Positions 16,102-24,845 of a stretch of 54,107 bases of DNA are shown here, piece after piece. The translations under genes were made by a program, and so were the position numbers. The DNA comes from Neobacillus kokaensis (GTDB lineage Bacteria; Bacillota; Bacilli; Bacillales; Cytobacillaceae): contig NZ_BNDS01000032.1 of the NCBI RefSeq assembly GCF_014656545.1, positions 1 through 54,107 on the forward strand, in the 5' to 3' direction. The notes beneath the pieces were generated by a model that did no database searches, had not been told where the DNA came from, and worked only from the letters and a program-made list of their open reading frames with translations. The stretch's first letter is position 1. The number at the start of each line of letters is the position of its first letter.

Positions 16102-16995
16102 TTGGTACTTCATGATTTAGACACATTTTCTAAAAAATATAAACAACTGCTGGATCGTGAGCTTAAACATTTAGTTGAAGAACTTAACGCACCATCTATT
16201 ATTAAAGAATCGATGATCTATTCTCTTGAAGCAGGGGGCAAGCGAATTCGTCCTTTGTTGTTATTTGCTACTCTTGACGCATTTGGGGCAGCCCCAGAAA
16301 ATGGTCTGGCTGCAGCTGCGGCAGTGGAAATGATTCATACTTATTCCTTAATCCATGATGACTTGCCTAGCATGGATAATGATGATCTTCGCAGGGGAAA
16401 ACCAACGAATCATAAAGTTTTTGGCGATGCCATTGCAACACTTGCTGGGGATGCACTTTTAACCTATAGCTTTGAAGTAATAAATAAAATTCCAAATGAT
16501 GCTGCTGCGCCATCGGTCAAATTAAATGTAATCATAGAGATGGCTAAAGCTGCAGGGGCGGAAGGAATGGTTGGCGGTCAGGTGGCTGATATGGAAGGTG
16601 AGGAGAAAACATTAACCCTTGAGGAGCTTGAATATATTCATATTCATAAAACAGGAAAGCTGTTAAGGTTTAGTGTTTTAGCCGGGGCGATACTAGCGGG
16701 AGCAAGTCAAAGCCAAATCGATAACTTGTCTCAATTTGCCCACCACCTTGGACTTGCATTTCAAATTCAGGACGACATTCTAGATTTGACTGGAAATCAA
16801 CAAATGTTGGGCAAGCCTGTTGGCAGTGATACCGCTAATCATAAAAGCACATACCCGCAATTGTTATCATTGGATGGGGCCCAAGCAGCTTTACAAAAGC
16901 ATATTGTACAAGCCAAAGGATATTTAGCAGAAACAGGGTTAAATACAAATCTTCTTCTAGAAATTACGGACTTAGTGGCAACTAGAAATCACTAA
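16102..16995 (+). CDS. ispA: Farnesyl diphosphate synthase
   Basis: 297 aa from TTG 16102, seven bases after GAGGAGG (16088-16094). The two aspartate-rich motifs are DDLPSMDNDD (first D at residue 86) and QIQDDILD; GGKRIRPLLL precedes them. It condenses isopentenyl diphosphate with DMAPP and GPP to C15-PP for the quinone, undecaprenyl and haem-A pathways. Short-chain type is suggested by the neighbour dxs and by the B. subtilis order; chain length is not proven by sequence alone. Confidence 0.96.
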   Translation: MVLHDLDTFSKKYKQLLDRELKHLVEELNAPSIIKESMIYSLEAGGKRIRPLLLFATLDAFGAAPENGLAAAAAVEMIHTYSLIHDDLPSMDNDDLRRGKPTNHKVFGDAIATLAGDALLTYSFEVINKIPNDAAAPSVKLNVIIEMAKAAGAEGMVGGQVADMEGEEKTLTLEELEYIHIHKTGKLLRFSVLAGAILAGASQSQIDNLSQFAHHLGLAFQIQDDILDLTGNQQMLGKPVGSDTANHKSTYPQLLSLDGAQAALQKHIVQAKGYLAETGLNTNLLLEITDLVATRNH

Positions 16996-17006
16996 ACAAC
17001 GGGAAT

Positions 17007-17035
17007 TTGAGACAATGAAATAACTGTGTTATAAT
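17007..17035 (+). promoter_or_regulatory. Sigma-A promoter upstream of dxs
   Basis: TTGAGA (17007-17012), an exact 17-base spacer, and TATAAT (17030-17035). Expected start near 17042, 99 bases before the dxs start codon. Confidence 0.75.
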
Positions 17036-17062
17036 TGTTTTCAATGTTGATACGTTGTAAAG

Positions 17063-17095
17063 GCCGTTACACAATTGTGTTAGCGGCTATTTTTT
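17063..17095 (+). terminator. Terminator-like hairpin in the dxs leader (possible attenuator)
   Basis: GCCG (17063-17066) through CAC pairs with GTG through CGGC (17084-17087): ten pairs around an AATT loop with one bulged T at 17080, then a run of six T at 17090-17095. It begins only about 21 bases after the expected start, so most transcripts from this promoter would end here unless regulated. Confidence 0.6.
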
Positions 17096-17140
17096 AGAAA
17101 ACTAACGGCAAGATAAAGTATGAAAGTGAGTGGTCCATCA

Positions 17141-19036
17141 ATGGATCTATTATCAATAAAAGACCCATCCTTTTTAAAAGGAATGTCAAACAAAGAGCTA
17201 GAAGGCTTAAGTCAGGAGATACGTCAATTCTTGATTGAGAAGCTATCGGTCACCGGCGGTCATATAGGTCCCAATTTAGGGGTAGTCGAATTAACGATTG
17301 CTTTGCATAAATGTTTTGATAGTCCTGCGGATAAGATTATTTGGGATGTTGGTCATCAATCTTATGTACATAAGATTCTAACGGGCAGAGCATCTGAATT
17401 TGATACATTAAGGCAATATAAAGGTTTATGCGGCTTTCCCAAAATGATTGAAAGTGAGCATGATGTATGGGAAACGGGTCACAGCTCGACATCCCTTTCT
17501 GCAGCAATGGGAATGGCGATTGCCCGGGACCTAAAAAAAGAAAAGAATTATGTCATCCCTGTGATTGGTGACGGAGCACTTACCGGGGGAATGGCTTTAG
17601 AGGCTTTAAATCATATTGGTCATGAAAAGAAAGATATGATTGTCATCTTAAATGATAATGAAATGTCAATTGCACCGAACGTTGGGGCATTACACAATAT
17701 TCTTGGGCAATTGCGGACGGCAGGAAAATACCAATGGGTTAAAGATGAGCTTGAGGTATTGTTGAAAAAGGTTCCAGCTGTAGGCGGAAAACTGGCTGCT
17801 ACCGCAGAAAGGATTAAGGACAGTCTTAAATATTTATTTGTTTCCGGCATGTTTTTTGAAGAATTGGGCTTTACTTATCTTGGACCGATAGATGGTCATA
17901 ACTTTGAAGCCTTGTTTGAGAATTTTAGCTACGCTAAAAAGACGGAAGGCCCAATTTTACTACATGTCATTACGAAAAAAGGGAAGGGTTTTCGCCCTGC
18001 TGAAGCAGATAAAACAGGAACCTGGCATGGTACCGGACCTTACAAAATGGACACAGGCGATTTTGTCAAACCATCCAAAAAGCAGCCGCCAGCTTGGAGC
18101 AGTCTTGTAAGTGAAACAGTTAGAAAGGTAGCGCGTAAGGATAACCGGATTGTGGCCATTACTCCTGCAATGCCTGTAGGTTCTAAACTTGAAGGGTTTG
18201 CCAGTGAATTCCCTGAACGGATGTATGATGTGGGAATCGCAGAGCAGCACGCAGCTACTGTAGCAGCTGGTCTGGCCACCCAAAATATGAAACCATTTTT
18301 AGCCATTTACTCAACGTTCTTACAAAGGGCGTACGATCAGGTTGTTCATGATATTTGCCGGCAAAATCTAAATGTCTTTATTGGGATTGACCGTGCCGGA
18401 CTTGTTGGGGCAGATGGAGAGACCCACCAAGGAGTTTTTGATATAGCCTTTCTAAGACATGTTCCCAATATTGTCTTAATGATGCCAAAGGATGAGAATG
18501 AAGGGCAGCATATGGTCTATACCGCCTTAAAACATGATAATGGCCCGATTGCCATGAGATTCCCTCGCGGCAATGGTTTAGGAGTACCGCTTGATCAAGA
18601 ATTAAAAACGATACCAATTGGTACTTGGGAAGTTGTTAAAGAGGGGTATGATGCTGCTATTTTAACCTTTGGAACAACAATTCCAATGGCGCTAGAAGCA
18701 GCAATGAGGCTTGAAAAGCAAGGGATTTCTGTTAAAGTAATTAACGCAAGGTTTATTAAGCCATTAGACGGAAATATGCTCAAGACTTTATTTAATGACA
18801 ATATTCCAATCCTTACAATAGAGGAAGCTGTGCTGCAAGGAGGATTCGGCAGTGCTGTGCTGGAGTATGCACAGTCGCACGGATATTACCATACGTATAT
18901 TGACCGAATGGGGATACCAGATGAATTCATTGAGCATGGAGATGTATCCTGTCTTTTAGAGGAAATTGGTTTGACTACGGATGAGGTTGTCAAAAGGATT
19001 TCAATTATGGCAAGGAAAAAACAACAAAGGGCTTGA
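17141..19036 (+). CDS. dxs: 1-deoxy-D-xylulose-5-phosphate synthase
   Basis: 631 aa from ATG 17141 (MDLLSIKDPSFLKGMS, the usual Bacillus N-terminus). An ATG at 17120 has no ribosome binding site; GTGAGTGG lies before 17141. Key parts: GGHIGPNLGVVELTIALH, WDVGHQSYVHKILTGR, the thiamine site GDGALTGGMALEALNHIG and ILNDNEMSIAPNVGA, GIAEQHAATVAAGLA, and DRAGLVGADGETHQGVFD. It joins pyruvate and glyceraldehyde 3-phosphate, the first step of the MEP isoprenoid pathway. ispA lies just upstream and tlyA four bases downstream. Confidence 0.98.
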   Translation: MDLLSIKDPSFLKGMSNKELEGLSQEIRQFLIEKLSVTGGHIGPNLGVVELTIALHKCFDSPADKIIWDVGHQSYVHKILTGRASEFDTLRQYKGLCGFPKMIESEHDVWETGHSSTSLSAAMGMAIARDLKKEKNYVIPVIGDGALTGGMALEALNHIGHEKKDMIVILNDNEMSIAPNVGALHNILGQLRTAGKYQWVKDELEVLLKKVPAVGGKLAATAERIKDSLKYLFVSGMFFEELGFTYLGPIDGHNFEALFENFSYAKKTEGPILLHVITKKGKGFRPAEADKTGTWHGTGPYKMDTGDFVKPSKKQPPAWSSLVSETVRKVARKDNRIVAITPAMPVGSKLEGFASEFPERMYDVGIAEQHAATVAAGLATQNMKPFLAIYSTFLQRAYDQVVHDICRQNLNVFIGIDRAGLVGADGETHQGVFDIAFLRHVPNIVLMMPKDENEGQHMVYTALKHDNGPIAMRFPRGNGLGVPLDQELKTIPIGTWEVVKEGYDAAILTFGTTIPMALEAAMRLEKQGISVKVINARFIKPLDGNMLKTLFNDNIPILTIEEAVLQGGFGSAVLEYAQSHGYYHTYIDRMGIPDEFIEHGDVSCLLEEIGLTTDEVVKRISIMARKKQQRA

Positions 19037-19039
19037 ATC

Positions 19040-19876
19040 ATGAAAAATAAAGAACGTATAGATGTTTTACTTGTCGAAAGAGGGCTATGTGAAACCCGGG
19101 AGAAAGCGAAACGTGCGATCATGGCGGGGCTTGTTTACGCTAATGAAGAACGCCTTGATAAGCCAGGTGAAAAAGTAAAAATCGATACTCCGCTTGTTGT
19201 CAAAGGCAATATTTTGCCATATGTCAGCCGCGGGGGATTGAAACTGGAAAAGGCTTTAAAAGTGTTTGATGTGTCTGTCGCCGATAAAGTGCTATTAGAT
19301 ATTGGTGCTTCAACAGGAGGGTTCACCGACTGTGCCCTCCAAAACGGCGCCAAAAGCTCTTACGCCCTTGATGTAGGCTATAATCAGCTTGCCTGGAAGC
19401 TGCGGCAGGATAAACGGGTTATTGTGATGGAACGAACTAATTTCCGCTATGTAACCCCGGCTGATTTAGCAGGAGAAATGCCAAGCTTTGCAACAATCGA
19501 TGTTTCCTTTATATCCTTAACTTTAATTCTGCCTGTTTTAAAAACACTTCTTGTCTCAGAAAGTGATATCATCGCATTGGTAAAGCCCCAATTTGAGGCT
19601 GGGCGCGAGCAGGTTGGGAAAAAAGGGATTGTCCGTGATGAGAAGGTCCATCTTCAGGTTATCCAAAAGATTATTGATTTTTCAATTGAACAAGGGTATG
19701 TAGTCAAGGATTTGTCCTATTCACCAATCACCGGAGGGGATGGAAATATTGAATTTCTCCTTCATCTAAAATGGGAGGGTGAAAAAGAGCATGGGATTAA
19801 TCAGCTGTCTATAACACCTAAGGAAGTTGTTGATGAGGCACATAAGGAATTTCATACGAAACAAATTGAAGGATAG
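19040..19876 (+). CDS. tlyA: TlyA-family rRNA methyltransferase (S4 plus FtsJ-like domain)
   Basis: 278 aa, ATG 19040 three bases after the dxs stop. An S4 RNA-binding domain (RIDVLLVERGLCETREKAKRAIMAG, residues 4-65) is followed by a Rossmann SAM site VLLDIGASTGGFTDCALQNGA and the catalytic-type ALVKPQFEAGR. The family comprises TlyA 2'-O-methyltransferases of 16S/23S rRNA and haemolysin A-named homologues; B. subtilis calls it YqxC. The target nucleotide here is unknown. Confidence 0.93.
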   Translation: MKNKERIDVLLVERGLCETREKAKRAIMAGLVYANEERLDKPGEKVKIDTPLVVKGNILPYVSRGGLKLEKALKVFDVSVADKVLLDIGASTGGFTDCALQNGAKSSYALDVGYNQLAWKLRQDKRVIVMERTNFRYVTPADLAGEMPSFATIDVSFISLTLILPVLKTLLVSESDIIALVKPQFEAGREQVGKKGIVRDEKVHLQVIQKIIDFSIEQGYVVKDLSYSPITGGDGNIEFLLHLKWEGEKEHGINQLSITPKEVVDEAHKEFHTKQIEG

Positions 19877-19898
19877 GCAGATCTTGCTTATCCTTTTA
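19871..19898 (+). terminator. Intrinsic terminator after tlyA
   Basis: GGATAGGCA (19871-19879) pairs with TTGCTTATCC (19884-19893; two G-T pairs), then TTTTATG. It overlaps the tlyA stop codon. Confidence 0.75.
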
Positions 19899-19910
19899 TG
19901 TATTTTAGTG

Positions 19911-19937
19911 TATAATTATAAAGAATAAATGTTCAAT
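19911..19937 (+). promoter_or_regulatory. Promoter -10 and possible ARG box before ahrC
   Basis: TATAAT at 19911-19916 is followed by AAGAATAAATGTTCAAT (19921-19937), which agrees at 13 of 17 positions with the ARG box form ATGAATAAAAATTCAAG. The box would cover the transcription start, consistent with self-repression. The -35 element is weak. Confidence 0.45.
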
Positions 19938-19940
19938 TTT

Positions 19941-19975
19941 GGTAGGATGAGCTTTTAGGTTAAAGCTGTACTACC
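19941..19975 (+). other. Hairpin in the ahrC leader RNA
   Basis: GGTAG (19941-19945) pairs with CTACC (19971-19975), and AGCTTT (19950-19955) with AAAGCT (19962-19967). It lies between the putative ARG box and the ribosome binding site of ahrC, and has no T tract. Confidence 0.55.
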
Positions 19976-20001
19976 CGAGGTAAAATCATTGAGGTGACAA
20001 A

Positions 20002-20451
20002 ATGAATAAAGGTCAACGTCATATTAAAATTAGGGAAATCATCGCAAGTAATGATATTGAAACGCAGGACGAATTAGTCGATGCACTAAAAGAAGCAGGC
20101 TATAATATTACCCAAGCGACTATCTCCCGTGATATAAAAGAATTACATCTTGTAAAGGTTCCATTAAGTGATGGTCGATATAAATACAGTTTACCGGCCG
20201 ATCAAAGATTTAATCCCTTGCAAAAATTAAAACGCGCACTAATTGATGCCTTTATCCGGATTGACTCGGCAGGCCATTTATTAGTCATGAAGTGTTTGCC
20301 TGGAAATGCTATGGCGATAGGTGCACTGATTGACCATTTGGATTGGGATGAAATATTAGGAACAATTTGTGGTGATGACACGATTCTCATTATTTGCCGA
20401 ACACCTGAAGATATTGAAATCATTACAAATCGATTCCTGGAGATGCTTTAA
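20002..20451 (+). CDS. ahrC: Arginine repressor AhrC/ArgR
   Basis: 149 aa, ATG behind TTGAGGTGAC. An N-terminal winged helix (GQRHIKIREIIASNDIETQDELVDALKEAG, then TQATISRDIKELHL) is joined to the C-terminal arginine-binding/hexamer domain (LPGNAMAIGALIDHLDWDEILGTICGDDTIL). It represses arginine synthesis and activates catabolism with arginine as co-effector. The position before recN is the same as in B. subtilis. The window also holds a likely target, artPQM. Confidence 0.97.
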   Translation: MNKGQRHIKIREIIASNDIETQDELVDALKEAGYNITQATISRDIKELHLVKVPLSDGRYKYSLPADQRFNPLQKLKRALIDAFIRIDSAGHLLVMKCLPGNAMAIGALIDHLDWDEILGTICGDDTILIICRTPEDIEIITNRFLEML

Positions 20452-20467
20452 ATAGGGGGAATAGTTC

Positions 20468-22165
20468 ATGCTTGCTGAACTATCAATAAAAAATTTTGCC
20501 ATAATTGAAAATCTGTCGATATCCTTTGAAAAGGGTCTTTCGGTTTTAACAGGAGAAACGGGGGCAGGAAAGTCAATCATCATTGATGCCATTCATTTAT
20601 TAACAGGTGGCAGAGGTTCAGCAGAGTTTGTTCGTCATGGTGAGGATAAGGCAGAAATAGAAGGCTTATTTCAAATAGAGGCTGCCAATCATCCTGTATA
20701 TGGTAAGGCAATGGAATTTGGAATTGAAATAGAAGAGGGAATGATTGTTTTACGACGTGATATTTCCCGTTCAGGGAAAAGTGTCTGTCGTATTAACGGG
20801 AAATTAGTTACCATATCTACGCTCCGGGAATTCGGTGCGGCTCTTGTTGATATTCATGGTCAGCATGAGCATCAAGAACTGATGGATGAAACGAGACATG
20901 TACTATTACTTGATCAATTCGGAGCAGTAGAAATTGCTGCATCACTTCAGGAATATCAGCGAGTCTTTCACCGCTTTGAACAAACGCAAAATAGACTAAA
21001 GGCTCTGAGTGAAAATGACCAACAAATGGCCCACAGATTAGATTTAATATTATTTCAATTTGATGAAATTCAAAAAGCGAATTTAAAGCTCCATGAAGAT
21101 GATGAGTTATATGAAGAGAAAAAGAAACTTTCAAATTTTGAAAAAATATATGAATCGATACAATTAAGTTTTACGGCACTAAAAGGTGAACAAAGAGGAC
21201 TTGATTGGATTGGTATGGTAATGGGGCACCTTGAGGATGCGGCAGCAATTGACGAAGCTTATAAGGACCTTTCTGAAGCTGTCACAAACAGCTTTTATCA
21301 GTTAGAGGATGCTGCAAGGACACTTAGAAATGAGTTAGACATTTTGGAATTCGACCCCCAAAGATTAAATGAAATTGAAGACCGTTTAAATGAAATTAAT
21401 CAGTTAAAACGGAAATATGGGAAAACAATAGAGGAAATATTAGAATATGCTGCCAAAATAGAAGAGGAAATCGAGACTATTCAAAATAAAGAAACACATA
21501 TTAGTGAATTGGAAAAGGAATTAGCATCTATTAAAAAAGATTTAATCCTTGAAGCTAATCAGTTGACAAAACTTCGTCATAAATGGGCTGTTGAGTTGAC
21601 GGGATTAATACATAAAGAATTAAAAGAATTGTACATGGAAAAGACGGTTTTTGAAATAAAATTTGAAACAGATGAAGATCATTTTTCAAAAAATGGGGCT
21701 GACCATGTGGAATTTTATCTTTCTACAAACCCCGGAGAACCTCTAAAACCATTATCAAGGGTGGCTTCTGGGGGAGAACTGTCTCGAATAATGCTGGCAT
21801 TAAAAAGTATTTTTTCCAAGCATCAGGGTGTTACTTCGATTATTTTTGATGAGGTTGATACAGGCGTAAGCGGCAGGGTTGCTCAGGCAATTGCCGAAAA
21901 AATTTACAAAGTTGCTGTTGATTCCCAAGTTTTATGTATTTCACATCTGCCTCAAGTTGCTGCAATGGCAGACACTCACTTGTTTATCTCAAAAACGGTT
22001 AAAGACGGACGTACATCAACTGCAGTTAACGCACTATCTGACCAAGATAAAATAAAGGAAATTGGCCGAATGATTTCCGGAGTAGAGATTACTGACTTAA
22101 CAAAACAGCATGCCGAGGAATTATTACAATTAGCGCTAAAAACAAAAAAGAGTGAAACTCACTAA
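20468..22165 (+). CDS. recN: DNA repair protein RecN
   Basis: 565 aa, ATG behind TAGGGGGAATAGTTC. SMC-like: Walker A TGETGAGKSIIIDAI (about residues 28-42) near the N-terminus, long coiled arms in the middle, signature RVASGGELSRIMLALK and Walker B IIFDEVDTGVSG near the C-terminus, plus ISHLPQVAAMA. RecN is an early double-strand-break repair protein that gathers DNA ends. It follows ahrC by 16 bases and may share its transcript. I saw no clear LexA box next to it. Confidence 0.97.
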   Translation: MLAELSIKNFAIIENLSISFEKGLSVLTGETGAGKSIIIDAIHLLTGGRGSAEFVRHGEDKAEIEGLFQIEAANHPVYGKAMEFGIEIEEGMIVLRRDISRSGKSVCRINGKLVTISTLREFGAALVDIHGQHEHQELMDETRHVLLLDQFGAVEIAASLQEYQRVFHRFEQTQNRLKALSENDQQMAHRLDLILFQFDEIQKANLKLHEDDELYEEKKKLSNFEKIYESIQLSFTALKGEQRGLDWIGMVMGHLEDAAAIDEAYKDLSEAVTNSFYQLEDAARTLRNELDILEFDPQRLNEIEDRLNEINQLKRKYGKTIEEILEYAAKIEEEIETIQNKETHISELEKELASIKKDLILEANQLTKLRHKWAVELTGLIHKELKELYMEKTVFEIKFETDEDHFSKNGADHVEFYLSTNPGEPLKPLSRVASGGELSRIMLALKSIFSKHQGVTSIIFDEVDTGVSGRVAQAIAEKIYKVAVDSQVLCISHLPQVAAMADTHLFISKTVKDGRTSTAVNALSDQDKIKEIGRMISGVEITDLTKQHAEELLQLALKTKKSETH

Positions 22166-22202
22166 ATTCTGGGCAAAAACTAGATAATTTTATAAAAAAA
22201 TG

Positions 22203-22231
22203 AAAAGCTATCCATCTTGGGTAGCTTTTTT
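22203..22231 (+). terminator. Intrinsic terminator after recN
   Basis: AAAAGCTATCC (22203-22213) and GGGTAGCTTTT (22219-22229) pair around ATCTT; T run follows. Confidence 0.88.
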
Positions 22232-22243
22232 ATATAGGAGGAA

Positions 22244-22274
22244 GTTATAAATGACTGTCAAGGAGGCAAAATTA
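22244..22274 (+). promoter_or_regulatory. Possible sigma-F/sigma-G promoter of spoIVB
   Basis: GTTATA (22244-22249), 15 bases, then GGCAAAATTA (22265-22274), close to the sigma-F -10 pattern GGNNANAMTR. spoIVB is known to be transcribed in the forespore. The match is partial. Confidence 0.35.
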
Positions 22275-22325
22275 TAGATGTAGCCATTTTTATTGTAACA
22301 AATAGAAGCGAGGAGAGTGAAAAGT

Positions 22326-23612
22326 TTGAAGATAGAGATGATTAGAAAGATAATTGGTGGAATTCTCCTTGTTTCATTAATCAGCATTATTTTTTTTCAA
22401 CCTATGCGTCAATATGTAAGTATCCCAAAGAATGTTACAATGTTTGAAGGTCAAGACTTTCAAATAAATAAGGCTGCTCCGGTTACAGCCGCCCTAAAAT
22501 CTCATGCGAATATATCGCTTCAACAGGAAGATAATACTATTTCAATACAGGGAAGGGCGCCAGGCAACAATGAAATGCTATTAGAGTACGCTGGTATTCC
22601 CATTAAGAAGGTCGATGTAAAAGTATTAAAAGATTTCCGGGTAATTCCCGGTGGACAATCCATTGGAGTAAAATTAAATACAGTTGGCGTCCTAGTGGTT
22701 GGTCACCACTTGGTGAATACAACAAATGGAAAAAAGTCCCCAGGGGAAATGGCAGGAATTAAAGTTGGAGATATTATTACAGAAATCAACGGAAATAAAA
22801 TTGAAAAAATGACAGATGTCGCCCCTTATGTTCAGGCTGCTGGTCAAAATAAAGAAGCATTAAATATGGTAATAAGCCGCGAAAAAGGAAAATTTACAAC
22901 AAAGCTAACCCCATTAAAAGACAAGGGTGAAAATTCCTATAAGCTAGGGTTATACATTAGGGATTCAGCAGCAGGAATTGGTACAATGACCTTTATTCAC
23001 CCTCAATCGAAAAAATATGGTGCTTTAGGGCATGTAATTTCAGATATGGATACAAAGCAGCCGATAGTAGTGGAGGACGGGCAAATTGTTCGTTCGACGG
23101 TTACTTCTATTGAAAAAGGAAGCAGTGGAGACCCGGGAGAAAAACTAGCCCGCTTTTCAAATGATCGAGAAATTGTCGGGAATATTAATAAAAATAGCCC
23201 GTTTGGCATATTTGGCGAATTAAACAAGAACCTATCTAATGGTATTTTAGATAAGCCGCTGCCGATTGCCTTATCACATCAGGTAAAAGAAGGACCAGCT
23301 AAAATTTTGACAGTAGTGAATAACGACAAGGTCGAAGAATTTAACGTAGAAATTGTCAGTACAATTCCGCAAAAGTTTCCTGCTACAAAAGGCATGGTGA
23401 TTAAAATAACTGACCCGAAGCTTTTAGAAAAAACAGGGGGGATCGTTCAAGGGATGAGCGGAAGTCCGATTATCCAAAATGGTAAGTTAATTGGAGCCGT
23501 TACCCATGTATTTGTAAATGATCCAACCTCCGGGTATGGAGTGCACATCGAATGGATGCTAAACGAAGCAGGAATTAACATATATGAAACGCCAAAAAGT
23601 AAGGCGAGCTAA
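22326..23612 (+). CDS. spoIVB: SpoIVB serine peptidase (sigma-K checkpoint signal)
   Basis: 428 aa from TTG 22326; an in-frame GTG at 22317 stands one base from the AGGAG site and is less likely. An N-terminal membrane anchor (IIGGILLVSLISIIFF) is followed by a PDZ domain (GVLVVGHHLVN... GEMAGIKVGDIITEINGNKI) and a chymotrypsin-like peptidase with AAGIGTMTFIHP, GALGHVISDMDT (catalytic His) and GIVQGMSGSPIIQNGK (catalytic Ser). It is made in the forespore and cleaves SpoIVFA to start sigma-K processing. spo0A follows, as in B. subtilis. Confidence 0.97.
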   Translation: MKIEMIRKIIGGILLVSLISIIFFQPMRQYVSIPKNVTMFEGQDFQINKAAPVTAALKSHANISLQQEDNTISIQGRAPGNNEMLLEYAGIPIKKVDVKVLKDFRVIPGGQSIGVKLNTVGVLVVGHHLVNTTNGKKSPGEMAGIKVGDIITEINGNKIEKMTDVAPYVQAAGQNKEALNMVISREKGKFTTKLTPLKDKGENSYKLGLYIRDSAAGIGTMTFIHPQSKKYGALGHVISDMDTKQPIVVEDGQIVRSTVTSIEKGSSGDPGEKLARFSNDREIVGNINKNSPFGIFGELNKNLSNGILDKPLPIALSHQVKEGPAKILTVVNNDKVEEFNVEIVSTIPQKFPATKGMVIKITDPKLLEKTGGIVQGMSGSPIIQNGKLIGAVTHVFVNDPTSGYGVHIEWMLNEAGINIYETPKSKAS

Positions 23613-23627
23613 TATCAAATCAATAAC

Positions 23628-23666
23628 AAAAAAGCAAAATAGGACTTCTCTCCTGTTTTGCTTTTT
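23628..23666 (+). terminator. Intrinsic terminator after spoIVB
   Basis: AAAAAGCAAAATAGGA and TCCTGTTTTGCTTTTT pair over about 16 positions around CTTCTC. Confidence 0.92.
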
Positions 23667-23723
23667 ACTACATAAGTGATTTTCTGACATATAATTTCAG
23701 TTTTTTACATAATATGCGATTTA

Positions 23724-23820
23724 CGTCGAAATAAGAAGAAAAACAAAGAAAAGATAAGATTTTATCACTAATTTAAGAAATATTAAAAAAATGAGAGGAA
23801 TTTTTGTTGCATTGTCGAAT
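23724..23820 (+). promoter_or_regulatory. Sigma-H promoter of spo0A with two 0A boxes
   Basis: AGGAATT (23796-23802), 11 bases, GTCGAAT (23814-23820) is a consensus sigma-H promoter (AGGAWWW / RNNGAAT). TTGTCGAA (23812-23819), the 0A-box consensus, covers the -10; CGTCGAA (23724-23730) is a second, six-of-seven box about 90 bases upstream. This reproduces the Ps/0A-box layout known for spo0A. The 294-base spoIVB-spo0A gap holds this and the spoIVB terminator. Confidence 0.75.
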
Positions 23821-23906
23821 TTCTTATTTAGAATAGAATGTAAGGAAGATAAAGGATATTGAATGTAATAGAGAAATTTGGATATGACCTGAGGGAGGAA
23901 CAGAAG

Positions 23907-24701
23907 TTGAAGAAAATAAAAGTCTGTGTCGTTGATGACAATAGAGAATTGGTAAGATTGCTCGAGGATTATATATCCTCACAAGATGATATGGAAATAG
24001 CAGGAGTCGCCCATAACGGCCAGGAATGTTTAGATATGCTGAATACAATAGAACCTGATGTTTTAGTATTAGATATCATTATGCCGCATCTTGACGGTTT
24101 AGCGGTGCTTGAGCGGCTCCGTGAGTTGAAAAAAGGGATTCTTCCAAATGTCATTATGTTAACGGCATTTGGGCAAGAAGATGTAACGAAAAAAGCGGTA
24201 GAACTTGGTGCATCGTATTTTATCTTAAAGCCATTTGACATGGAGAACCTCGGTAATCATATCCGCCAGGTGAGTGGAAATAGTCCTTCAATTACTGCAA
24301 GAAAGAGTTCATCATCTAGCTATCGTTCTCAAAATGATTCAAAGCCAAAAAATTTGGATGCCAGTATTACCAGCATTATACATGAAATTGGGGTTCCTGC
24401 ACATATAAAGGGGTATTTATATTTGCGGGAAGCTATTTCTATGGTCTTTAACGATATCGAGTTATTAGGATCCATAACTAAAGTTCTTTATCCGGATATC
24501 GCTAAAAAATATAACACTACTGCAAGCCGTGTGGAAAGAGCTATCCGTCATGCTATAGAAGTAGCATGGAGCCGAGGGAATATCGACTCGATCTCTTCTC
24601 TATTCGGTTATACTGTAAGCATGTCCAAAGCAAAGCCGACAAACTCCGAATTCATTGCTATGGTAGCAGATAAATTGCGTCTGGAGCATAAAGCTTCTTG
24701 A
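23907..24701 (+). CDS. spo0A: Master sporulation response regulator Spo0A
   Basis: 264 aa from TTG 23907, eight bases after GAGGGAGG; the upstream ATG at 23859 precedes this site and has no support. The receiver domain has the acidic pocket D10-D11, phosphorylated D56 (VLVLDIIMPHLDG), T-loop LTAFG and K in FILKPFD. After a variable linker comes the highly conserved DNA-binding domain (ASITSIIHEIGVPAHIKGY ... YNTTASRVERAIRHAIEVAW). It controls entry to sporulation. Confidence 0.99.
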   Translation: MKKIKVCVVDDNRELVRLLEDYISSQDDMEIAGVAHNGQECLDMLNTIEPDVLVLDIIMPHLDGLAVLERLRELKKGILPNVIMLTAFGQEDVTKKAVELGASYFILKPFDMENLGNHIRQVSGNSPSITARKSSSSSYRSQNDSKPKNLDASITSIIHEIGVPAHIKGYLYLREAISMVFNDIELLGSITKVLYPDIAKKYNTTASRVERAIRHAIEVAWSRGNIDSISSLFGYTVSMSKAKPTNSEFIAMVADKLRLEHKAS

Positions 24702-24708
24702 AAGGAAT

Positions 24709-24735
24709 AAAGCCCTCAGTAATGGGGCTTTTTTT
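24709..24735 (+). terminator. Intrinsic terminator after spo0A
   Basis: AAAGCCC (24709-24715) pairs with GGGCTTT, followed by a T run. Confidence 0.88.
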
Positions 24736-24845
24736 CATCTAACATTCATTTTTGTTTACAATGAGAATATGCCAGTGTAAATGCATAATCTGTTCTATAG
24801 GTATTTTTGATGATGGAGTCCATTTAAATGTTAGGAAGTGAAGAG

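Noticed and set aside
22251..22283. Eight-codon ORF with a good AGGAGG site, directly followed by a start-stop ATGTAG with its own AAGGAGG
   Set aside because: It overlaps and precedes the likely forespore promoter of spoIVB (start near 22282), so it would probably not be transcribed with spoIVB. Worth a glance only if the promoter lies further upstream.
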